The translations under genes were made by a program, and so were the position numbers. A DNA stretch of 5,538 nucleotides from Xanthobacteraceae bacterium. Lineage in GTDB: Bacteria > Pseudomonadota > Alphaproteobacteria > Rhizobiales > Xanthobacteraceae. Under the pieces are notes generated by a model. The model saw only the letters and a program-made list of their open reading frames with translations, did not search any database and was not told where the DNA came from. Each line of letters starts with the position of its first letter. The stretch's first letter is position 1. Below, piece after piece: positions 1 to 5,017 of this stretch. Location: the NCBI GenBank assembly GCA_030043285.1, contig JASHXZ010000197.1, positions 1 to 5,538 of the forward strand, given 5' to 3'.

Positions 1-542
1 CGTACCTCAGTCAGATTACCATGTTCGGCGGCAACTTCGCCCCGAAAAACTATGCCTTTTGCAACGGGCAGCTCCTGGCCATCAACCAGAACCAGGCGCT
101 GTTCTCGCTTCTGGGAACGCAATTCGGCGGCAACGGCGTCCAAAACTTCGGGCTGCCCAACCTGCAATCGGCCCTGCCGATCGGCATGGGCCAGGGGCCC
201 GGCTTATCCAATTACACCATCGGCCAGATCGGCGGCTCTCCCAACGTGACCCTGACCCAAGCTACAGTGCCGTCGCACCAGCACTTCATGCAGGCTGTGA
301 CCAACGCCAGCGCCACCACGAGTTCAAGCGTCAGCAATACGGTGTTGCCTGGAACTCCGTCAGTGTCGAGCGCTGAACTTTACGCAAAGCCGCCGACTTC
401 CGGCCCGCCGCTCATCCCGCAGACGCTGGCGTCGGGCGTGATCAATGCACAGGGCAACAACCAGCCGCACAGCAATCTGATGCCCTCGCTGTGCATCACC
501 TTTATCATCGCGCTGGCGGGCGTGTTCCCGACCCGCAATTGA
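1..542 (+). CDS. Phage tail-collar domain protein (microcystin-dependent protein family), 5' partial
   Basis: This is a tail-collar protein of the family often annotated as microcystin-dependent protein, related to the collar of phage short tail fibres. The reading frame is open from base 3 and reads YLSQIT directly before the Met at 21. YLSQIT-MFGGNFAP matches the usual N-terminus of the family, so the Met at 21 is internal and the true start lies only a few codons left of the window. Family hallmarks are the N-terminal NFAPxxxAFCNGQLL segment, then ALFSLLGTQFGGNG, the NFGLPNLQ block, and a C-terminal QPHSNLMPSL...GVFPTRN end. The middle is Ser/Thr/Ala-rich and is the most variable part. No signal peptide or membrane segment is visible. 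The paralogue at 553 follows after 10 bp, so the two are probably co-transcribed. Family assignment is firm; the role in the cell (tail-like particle, surface fibre or other) is unknown. Confidence 0.9.
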   Translation, partial: YLSQITMFGGNFAPKNYAFCNGQLLAINQNQALFSLLGTQFGGNGVQNFGLPNLQSALPIGMGQGPGLSNYTIGQIGGSPNVTLTQATVPSHQHFMQAVTNASATTSSSVSNTVLPGTPSVSSAELYAKPPTSGPPLIPQTLASGVINAQGNNQPHSNLMPSLCITFIIALAGVFPTRN

Positions 543-547
543 GGAGG
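541..547 (+). promoter_or_regulatory. Strong Shine-Dalgarno for the second tail-collar gene
   Basis: GAGGAGG lies 5 nt before the ATG at 553 and overlaps the last two bases of the upstream stop codon (TGA, 540-542). This fixes the start of the second collar gene and suggests translational coupling between the two paralogues. Confidence 0.75.
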
Positions 548-552
548 CAGTC

Positions 553-1092
553 ATGTCATCGCCGTATGTTGGCGAAATCCGCGCCTTCGGCTTTTCTTTC
601 GCGCCGTCCGGCTGGGCCTTCTGCAACGGTCAGCCGATGTCGATCGCGAACTTCCAGACCTTGTATGCGGTCATCGGCACGATCTATGGCGGCGACGGCA
701 TAAACACCTTCAACCTGCCGAACCTGCAGGGCTACGTGCCGATGCATTGGGGCACCGGGCCGGGCGGTTTCAACACCACGATCGGTCAGGTGCAAGGCAC
801 ACCCACTGTCACGCTGACAGTCCCACAAACGCCGCAGCACACGCATGTAATTACGGCACAGGACGTGCCATCGGGAGGCGTCGTCGAAAAGACTCCCACC
901 CCCAGTACTACCACGTGGCTTGCCCCTTCACGCCCGGATGGGATTTACAACTACACTCCGACGATCACGACCGCGTTCGCGCCGAATGCGATTACGCCGG
1001 TCGGCGGCTCCCAGCCGCACGAAAACATGCAGCCCTATCTGGCGCTGAATTTCTGCATCTCGCTGTTCGGCGTTTTCCCGTCGCGCAATTGA
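553..1092 (+). CDS. Phage tail-collar domain protein (microcystin-dependent protein family)
   Basis: This is a complete 179-residue tail-collar protein, a tandem paralogue of the gene just upstream. The order of motifs is the family's: MSSPYVGEIRAF at the N-terminus, FAPSGWAFCNGQPMSI (about residues 16-31), TLYAVIGTIYGGDG, FNLPNLQGYVPMH (about 53-65), a variable Pro/Thr-rich middle with TPQHTH, and the C-terminal SQPHENMQPYLALNF...GVFPSRN block. The length is usual for the family. The start is supported by a strong GAGGAGG 5 nt upstream. In T4 gp12-type fibres the collar fold trimerises, so homo- or hetero-trimers with the neighbouring paralogue are plausible, but that is inference. No other tail, capsid or lysis gene is visible, so this does not look like a segment of an ordinary prophage. 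The physiological role is unknown. Confidence 0.93.
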   Translation: MSSPYVGEIRAFGFSFAPSGWAFCNGQPMSIANFQTLYAVIGTIYGGDGINTFNLPNLQGYVPMHWGTGPGGFNTTIGQVQGTPTVTLTVPQTPQHTHVITAQDVPSGGVVEKTPTPSTTTWLAPSRPDGIYNYTPTITTAFAPNAITPVGGSQPHENMQPYLALNFCISLFGVFPSRN

Positions 1093-1117
1093 TTGCAGCA
1101 GCGCGGCAAATCTGTCC

Positions 1118-1672
1118 ATGACGGCCGCGGCGGCTCCGCACCGCTTGGCGTTGCCCGTGACGCTGGCCGAGCAGGACTTTGCGCTACGCCCCGAGACCGA
1201 AGCCGACCTGCCGTTCCTGCTCCAGCTTTACGTCTCGACGCGCTGGGATGAGTTCGCCCAGCTCACCGATTGGAGCGAGGCACAGAAGATCGGCTTCCTG
1301 GAGAGCCAGTTCGCCGCGCAGCGCGACCATTATCTGACGCATTACGGCAATTCGTCCTTCGATGTCATCGAGCAAAAAGGTGTGCCGGCCGGCCGGTTCT
1401 ACGTCGACCGGCAGCAGCGTACGCTGCTCATCGTCGACATCGCGCTGTTGCCGCAGTGGCGCGGCTGCGGCGTCGGCACCGCGCTGATCGAGGCGCTGTT
1501 CGCCGAGGCGCGCGGCGTCGGCAAGGAAGTCAGCATCTCGGTCGAAAAATTCAATCCGGCGCAACGGCTGTACCGCCGGCTCGGCTTTCGCGAGTACGCC
1601 GAGGACGACGTCTATTGGTTCATGTACTGGAGCCCGCAGCCACCGGACGCCGGTCAGTTGAACAGCGACTGA
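1118..1672 (+). CDS. GNAT family N-acetyltransferase
   Basis: This is a 184-residue GNAT-fold acetyltransferase, which transfers an acetyl group from acetyl-CoA to an amine. The substrate cannot be told. The acetyl-CoA pyrophosphate-binding motif A is clear at residues 111-124 (LPQWRGCGVGTALI, the Q-x-x-G-x-G/A signature). The C-terminal motif follows at 142-157 with N146 and LYRRLGF, typical of the family. The N-terminal FALRPETEADLPFLLQLY (about 21-38) is the usual first strand and helix. The protein is expected to be soluble and cytoplasmic. It starts 25 bp after the second collar gene and probably belongs to the same transcript; its Shine-Dalgarno is weak. A possible role in modifying the collar proteins is only a guess from position. 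The 3' end overlaps the convergent DUF6916 gene by 19 bp. Confidence 0.9.
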   Translation: MTAAAAPHRLALPVTLAEQDFALRPETEADLPFLLQLYVSTRWDEFAQLTDWSEAQKIGFLESQFAAQRDHYLTHYGNSSFDVIEQKGVPAGRFYVDRQQRTLLIVDIALLPQWRGCGVGTALIEALFAEARGVGKEVSISVEKFNPAQRLYRRLGFREYAEDDVYWFMYWSPQPPDAGQLNSD

Positions 1673-1950
1673 TAGGTGGTGACGTCGCCTTCGCGGCCGA
1701 TCGGCACCATGAACAGCTCCATGGCGCCGAGCGTGGCGTGCTTGAGGCCATACGTACGCTGCGGCAGCACGAAATTGCCGGTCGTCGTGAACAACAACGA
1801 GAACGGCTCGCGCTGCAGCTTGGCGTAATTGCGCAACGGCTCCACTTCGATCAGCGTCAGTTCGATCGGCGGCGCCTCCGGCTCGTCGATGGTCCAGACT
1901 TGGCCGGCCTTGTCCTTGAACAAGTCGATCGTGAGTTGCCGTTCGGCCAT
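1654..1950 (-). CDS. DUF6916-type small protein next to tail-collar genes
   Basis: This is a 98-residue soluble protein of unknown function. Its pattern is an N-terminal LTIDLFKDKAGQVWTI, then PIELTLIEVEPL, REPFSLLFTT, LPQRTYGLKHATLGAMELFMVPIG and a closing YQSLFN. It matches my recollection of the DUF6916 family, small proteins often encoded beside tail-collar genes; a profile search would settle this. The frame is open up to an ATG at 2010, but the ATG at 1950 is preferred: GGAGGG sits 8 nt upstream of it, and the extra 20 residues are Arg-rich and unlike the family start. The gene runs opposite to the collar and acetyltransferase genes and overlaps the end of the latter by 19 bp. The 192 bp between it and the divergent dehydrogenase gene must hold promoters for both, but I see no convincing one. 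Confidence 0.82.
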   Translation of the reverse strand: MAERQLTIDLFKDKAGQVWTIDEPEAPPIELTLIEVEPLRNYAKLQREPFSLLFTTTGNFVLPQRTYGLKHATLGAMELFMVPIGREGDVTTYQSLFN

Positions 1951-1958
1951 TTCGCGCA

Positions 1959-1964
1959 CCCTCC
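1959..1964 (-). promoter_or_regulatory. Shine-Dalgarno deciding the DUF6916 start
   Basis: On the minus strand GGAGGG stands 8 nt before the ATG at 1950. It selects this start over the upstream in-frame ATG at 2010. Confidence 0.7.
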
Positions 1965-2142
1965 AGCGCCGGAAAGCGCGAAGAGAACCGGAAATCGCCC
2001 ATTCGCGCAAGCCGTGCCGCCGGGATTTTTATCGTGTCTAGGCGCGGCTGCTTTTGGCCGGCTTGGCGGGGTGATATCGTGACGGTGAACGCGGCGTTCG
2101 GGCCCCGCCTTGGCTTCGTACGCGCAACGGCATCACTGCGAC

Positions 2143-3495
2143 ATGCATGCTCCTGACCCCAGCGCCACGCGCGCCGCTTCGCTGGCCGCCGCCATTGCCG
2201 ATCGCTCCGCCACCGTCGGCGTGATCGGGCTCGGTTATGTGGGACTGCCGCTGGCGGCGACGGCCGCCCAGGCCGGATTTGCGACGGTCGGCTTCGATAT
2301 CGATCCGGAAAAGGTCGCGCTGCTCAATGCCGGCGCCTCATACATTGATGCGGTGCCGGCCGGCCGGCTTGCGGCGATCATCGAGGGCAAACGCTTTCGC
2401 GCCAGCGCCGACTTTTCGCAACTCGCCGCTTGCGACGTCATTGTCATCTGTGTGCCGACGCCGCTGACGCCGCAGCGTGAGCCGGACCTGTCGTTCGTCA
2501 TCAACACGGCACGCACCATCGCGCGCCATTTGCGCCCGGCGCAGCTGATCGTGCTGGAATCGACGACGTATCCGGGCACGACATGCGACATCGTCAAGCC
2601 GATTCTCGAAGCGGTCGGGCTGGCGTCCGGCGTCGATTTTTTCCTCGGCTTTTCGCCGGAACGTGAGGATCCCGGCAATGCGCGCTTTGCAACCGCGACG
2701 ATTCCCAAAATTGTTGCCGGCGATGGTGCGATGGCGCAGCGGCTGATCGAAAGCTTTTACGAACGCGTGGTGCAGGCGATCGTGCCGGTGTCGTCGCCCG
2801 CGGTAGCGGAGGCCGTGAAGATCACCGAAAACATCTTCCGCGCCGTCAATATTGCGCTGGTCAACGAGCTGAAGGTCATCTACGAGGCGATGGGCATCGA
2901 CATTTGGGAGGTGATCGACGCGGCGGCGACCAAGCCGTTCGGCTACGTGCCGTTCTATCCTGGCCCCGGCCTCGGCGGCCACTGCATCCCGATCGATCCG
3001 TTTTATCTGGCCTGGAAAGCCAGGCAACACGAGCTGCCGACCCGCTTCATCGAACTTGCCGGCGAGATCAACCGCGCGATGCCGCGCTATGTGATCGCCA
3101 AGCTCGAGGCCGCGCTCGACGCCCGGCTGGCGCTGCCGCTCGGCAGGTCGCGCGTGCTCATCATCGGCATCGCCTATAAGAGGAACGTCGCCGATGTCCG
3201 CGAGAGCCCGTCGTTCAAGCTGATGAAGCTGATCGAAGAGCGCGGCGGGATCGTCGCGTTTCACGATCCGCACGTCGCCAAAATACCACCGACCCGCGAG
3301 CATCCGGACTTCGCCGGCCGCCGCTCGGTGCCGCTCGACGTCCAAGCGCTGCGCGCGTGCGACTGCGTGCTGTTGGCGACCGACCACGATGCGGTGGATT
3401 ACGCGCTGGTGGCGCAGCACGCGGCGCTGATCATCGATACCCGCAACGTATTCGCCCGTCACGGCCTCAAAGGCGATCACATCGTCAAGGCGTAG
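2143..3495 (+). CDS. Nucleotide sugar dehydrogenase (UDP-GlcNAc/ManNAc 6-dehydrogenase type)
   Basis: This enzyme oxidises C6 of a UDP-sugar to the uronic acid with two NAD+, supplying precursors for capsule, O-antigen or other surface polysaccharide. From the ATG at 2143 it is 450 residues, usual for the family. It has an N-terminal NAD-binding Rossmann fold with GVIGLGYVG (residues 26-34), then ESTTYPGTT (139-147) and the FSPEREDPG loop (about 170-178). The central helix KITENIFRAVN carries the catalytic-type Lys226 and Asn230. The active-site block GPGLGGHCIPIDPF carries nucleophile Cys281 and Asp285. A C-terminal UDP-binding domain follows, with GIAYKRNVADVRESP. The TKPFGYVPFYPGPG and SPERED forms are closer to UDP-N-acetylhexosamine dehydrogenases (WbpA/TviB-like) than to UDP-glucose dehydrogenase, but the exact substrate is inferred. 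A TTG at 2110 is an alternative start; neither has a good Shine-Dalgarno. No other polysaccharide gene is in view. The 3' end overlaps sua5 by 11 bp. Confidence 0.92.
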   Translation: MHAPDPSATRAASLAAAIADRSATVGVIGLGYVGLPLAATAAQAGFATVGFDIDPEKVALLNAGASYIDAVPAGRLAAIIEGKRFRASADFSQLAACDVIVICVPTPLTPQREPDLSFVINTARTIARHLRPAQLIVLESTTYPGTTCDIVKPILEAVGLASGVDFFLGFSPEREDPGNARFATATIPKIVAGDGAMAQRLIESFYERVVQAIVPVSSPAVAEAVKITENIFRAVNIALVNELKVIYEAMGIDIWEVIDAAATKPFGYVPFYPGPGLGGHCIPIDPFYLAWKARQHELPTRFIELAGEINRAMPRYVIAKLEAALDARLALPLGRSRVLIIGIAYKRNVADVRESPSFKLMKLIEERGGIVAFHDPHVAKIPPTREHPDFAGRRSVPLDVQALRACDCVLLATDHDAVDYALVAQHAALIIDTRNVFARHGLKGDHIVKA

Positions 3496-4486
3496 CGCCG
3501 CGCCGCGCGCGCTGCAGCCGGTCGTTGATCGCTTCGCCGAGCCCGCTGTGCGGTACCGGCATCACCGCGATGCACGGCGCTGCGGCGGCATCGAGGCTGC
3601 GCAAATGAGAGAACAAATTGGCCGCCGCCTCGATCAAGTCGCCGCCCGGCGACAGATTTAATACGCGCGCGGCCCGGTCGGCGCCAGCGGCTAGCCGCGG
3701 GCCGAACGCCAGCAAAGCCTCGCCTGGCGCGACGCCGCCGGCGTCCAGCCGTAATGGGGTGCGCGGCGCGTAATGCGCCGCCAGCATCCCGGGCGCCGCC
3801 GGCGCTGCGCTGCCGGCCGTGGCATCGACCGGGCGCGGCGGCTGCGCAAGCGGCCGGCCGAGCGCGCGCTCGATGGCTTCGCGCGGTACACCGCCGGGCC
3901 GCAGCAAAGCGGGCTCGCCGATGCAGGCGACGATGCTCGATTCGATGCCGACCGGCGTGGCGCCGCCGTCGACGATGAGATCGACGCGGCCACGCAGGTC
4001 GGCCAGCACGTGTGCGGTTTGGGTCGGCGAAACATGGCCGGAGCGGTTGGCCGAAGGCGCTACGATCGGCTTGCCGAAGGCCGCCAATATGTTTTGCGCC
4101 ACCGCATGGCGCGGCACGCGCACCGCAACAGTATCGAGCCCCGCGGTTGCAAGTTCGGCAATGGGGCAGCCCTCGGCTTTGGGCAGCACGAGCGTCAACG
4201 GCCCGGGCCAGAATTCCTCGGCAAGCCGCCCGGCGTCGGCATCGAAGCGCGCCAGCTTTCGCGCCGCGCCGACGTCGGTGACGTGTGCAATCAGCGGATT
4301 GAACGCCGGCCGTCCCTTGGCCTCATAGAGACGGGCCACGGCGCGGCTGTCAGCAGCATCGGCGCCCAGGCCGTACACCGTCTCGGTGGGAAAGGCGACG
4401 AGCCCGCCCGCAGCCAGGCACTGCGCCGCCGCTTCGATTGCGGCCGCATCGGTGCCTAGCAAGCGCGTTCCGGGAGGGGCTGTCAT
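3485..4486 (-). CDS. sua5: L-threonylcarbamoyladenylate synthase (Sua5/YrdC/YwlC family)
   Basis: This enzyme makes threonylcarbamoyl-AMP from threonine, bicarbonate and ATP. It is the first step of t6A37 modification in tRNAs that read ANN codons; TsaD with TsaB/TsaE completes it. At 333 residues it is the long two-domain Sua5 form rather than the short YrdC. The YrdC domain covers about residues 12-205, with FPTETVYGLG (32-41), the substrate-binding KGR (Lys57, Arg59) and SAN (Ser145, Asn147), then DGG and the ESSIV strand. The linker contains the typical PGMLAAHYAP (232-241). The C-terminal Sua5 domain follows to about residue 328, ending in the conserved GLGEAINDRLQRA. The start is supported by AAAGGA 5 nt upstream. 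It is a soluble cytoplasmic enzyme and usually essential or important for fitness. It is transcribed divergently from the tRNA-Pro gene and converges on, and overlaps by 11 bp, the dehydrogenase gene. Confidence 0.95.
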   Translation of the reverse strand: MTAPPGTRLLGTDAAAIEAAAQCLAAGGLVAFPTETVYGLGADAADSRAVARLYEAKGRPAFNPLIAHVTDVGAARKLARFDADAGRLAEEFWPGPLTLVLPKAEGCPIAELATAGLDTVAVRVPRHAVAQNILAAFGKPIVAPSANRSGHVSPTQTAHVLADLRGRVDLIVDGGATPVGIESSIVACIGEPALLRPGGVPREAIERALGRPLAQPPRPVDATAGSAAPAAPGMLAAHYAPRTPLRLDAGGVAPGEALLAFGPRLAAGADRAARVLNLSPGGDLIEAAANLFSHLRSLDAAAAPCIAVMPVPHSGLGEAINDRLQRARRGATP

Positions 4487-4491
4487 TGCGG

Positions 4492-4497
4492 TCCTTT
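4492..4497 (-). promoter_or_regulatory. Shine-Dalgarno of sua5
   Basis: AAAGGA on the minus strand lies 5 nt before the ATG at 4486 and supports that start. Confidence 0.6.
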
Positions 4498-4532
4498 GCG
4501 CCTAGATAACACGAGCCCGCGGCAAATCCCGA

Positions 4533-4592
4533 CGGCTTAAATCGCGAAGGCTTAAATGCCAAAGGCGTGAATCCCAAAGGCTTGCGGTGCCG
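4533..4592. repeat. Degenerate 15-bp tandem repeat, four units
   Basis: Four consecutive 15-bp units begin at 4533, 4548, 4563 and 4578. The first two share GGCTTAAAT, the third is AGGCGTGAATCCCAA, and the fourth keeps AGGCTT and then diverges. A weak fifth unit (AAATCCCGA) may precede them from about 4518. The array lies in the 137 bp between the divergent sua5 and tRNA-Pro genes, so it is in the promoter/leader region of both. Because 15 is a multiple of three, the minus strand reads as a pentapeptide-like repeat (KPLGF, TPLAF, KPSRF, KPSGF), but there is no sign that this is translated. It could be a slippage-derived repeat or a row of degenerate protein-binding sites. Confidence 0.7.
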
Positions 4593-4610
4593 CGATGCCA
4601 AATGTATAAG
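4582..4610 (+). promoter_or_regulatory. Sigma70-like promoter of tRNA-Pro
   Basis: A -35-like TTGCGG (4582-4587) and a -10-like TATAAG (4605-4610) are separated by exactly 17 bp. The -10 ends 13 nt before the mature tRNA, which leaves a short leader, and the discriminator (CCGCGCC) is GC-rich as in growth-rate-controlled stable RNA promoters. The -35 element lies inside the last unit of the 15-bp repeat. This is prediction from pattern only. Confidence 0.55.
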
Positions 4611-4623
4611 CCGCGCCTGCAGT

Positions 4624-4700
4624 CGGAGTGTGGCTCAGCCTGGTAGAGCACCTCGTTCGGGACGAGGGGGTCGCAGGTTCAAATCCTGCCACTCCGACCA
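4624..4700 (+). tRNA. tRNA-Pro (anticodon CGG)
   Basis: This is a complete 77-nt cloverleaf. The acceptor stem is CGGAGTG paired with CACTCCG, and the D arm is GCTC...GAGC with GG in the loop. The anticodon stem is CCTCG/CGAGG with the 7-nt loop TTCGGGA, giving anticodon CGG, which reads the proline codon CCG. The T arm is GCAGG-TTCAAAT-CCTGC. The discriminator is A and the CCA end is encoded (4698-4700). CCG is a heavily used proline codon in GC-rich genomes like this one. No clear Rho-independent terminator follows. The low-GC, repeat-bearing DNA that begins right after it makes its 3' end a candidate integration site, but no second copy of the 3' end is in the window. Confidence 0.97.
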
Positions 4701-4739
4701 ATTCATCAGCAGCCTAGCCTAAACAGGCGCCAGCTCTGG

Positions 4740-4776
4740 CCGGAACTTTTCCGGACAGCAATAGACGCATGTCCGG
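4740..4776. repeat. Two overlapping inverted repeats downstream of tRNA-Pro
   Basis: CCGGAA-CTT-TTCCGG (4740-4754) is a perfect 6-bp dyad. CCGGACA (4751-4757) pairs perfectly with TGTCCGG (4770-4776) across a 12-nt spacer. They share the CCGG at 4751-4754, so only one can form at a time. Neither is followed by a T-run, so they are not standard Rho-independent terminators. They could be processing/attenuation structures for the tRNA transcript or recombinase/regulator binding sites. Confidence 0.6.
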
Positions 4777-4853
4777 TGGCTTCGCAGTTTGTCAGCCCGC
4801 TTTGCTTTCGATTTAAGTCGGAAAGCACTTTGTCCGAACGCAGGAATGTCTGG

Positions 4854-4910
4854 CGGCATAATGTCCTGCCGTCGGCATAATGTCCTGCCGTCGGCATAAT
4901 ATCCTGCGGT
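4854..4910. repeat. Three tandem 19-bp palindromic repeats (iteron-like)
   Basis: Three head-to-tail 19-bp units start at 4854, 4873 and 4892. Units one and two are identical (CGGCATAATGTCCTGCCGT); the third has two changes (G to A at position 10, C to G at position 17). Each unit is itself a dyad, CGGCA-N8-TGCCG, imperfect in the third. The junctions also form TGCCG-T-CGGCA dyads. Such arrays are known as operator clusters, plasmid iterons and terminal sites of mobile elements; the sequence does not say which applies here. Their distance to the ATG of the downstream gene (about 107 bp from the last unit) would suit a regulatory role. Confidence 0.85.
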
Positions 4911-5007
4911 GAGTTGTGATGTGAATAATGCACTTTTCGGTTGATCGAGGCCGGTCGCCGATACAACCTCCATGCGAGTGCACATCTGTGGGAGTCGCGC
5001 GCTCGAC

Positions 5008-5012
5008 GGGGG
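5008..5012 (+). promoter_or_regulatory. Shine-Dalgarno-like GGGGG before the RHS-like gene
   Basis: A run of five G residues lies 5 nt before the ATG at 5018. It favours this start over an in-frame GTG at 4988. Confidence 0.45.
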
Positions 5013-5017
5013 TATCA

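Larger units (their letters stand above)
4701..5017. other. Gene-free stretch between tRNA-Pro and the RHS-like gene, rich in dyads
   Basis: These 317 bp hold no credible gene. Open frames on the minus strand exist, but they run through the tandem repeats, differ between frames and resemble nothing known. By hand count, 4741-4980 is about 53% GC, below most of the genes to the left. It contains two inverted repeats (4740-4776), three tandem 19-bp units (4854-4910) and short TGTCC-type words scattered between them. A weak promoter-like pair, TTGATC (4941-4946) and TACAAC (4962-4967), has only a 15-bp spacer and is not convincing. The stretch could be the end of a degraded mobile element, or the control region of the downstream gene. 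Confidence 0.6.

Noticed and set aside
1184..2002. Long minus-strand open frame (272 codons) opposite the GNAT gene
   Set aside because: It is Arg/Ala-rich with no family pattern, and it covers the well-supported GNAT and DUF6916 genes in other frames. It is a shadow of GC-rich codon bias.
1381..2370. Repeated GTGCCGGCCGGCCGG at about 1382 and 2353, with a shorter copy near 5045
   Set aside because: All copies lie in coding sequence and spell the common (V-P-)A-G-R in the preferred GC-rich codons. There is no sign of a mobile or regulatory repeat.
2338..3480. Long minus-strand open frame (380 codons) opposite the dehydrogenase gene
   Set aside because: The plus strand carries every catalytic motif of the dehydrogenase. 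The minus frame is low-complexity in Arg, Asp and His and is explained by third-position GC bias.
3773..4459. Plus-strand open frame (228 codons) opposite sua5
   Set aside because: It is the antisense of the fully recognisable Sua5 protein, with no start signal or family pattern of its own.
4729..4754. Possible Rho-independent terminator after the tRNA
   Set aside because: Dyads are present (GCCAG/CTGGC and CCGGAA/TTCCGG), but no T-run follows and the first has a 2-nt loop.
4854..4910. CRISPR array
   Set aside because: The 19-bp units abut directly with no spacers and there are only three, so this is a tandem repeat rather than a repeat-spacer array.
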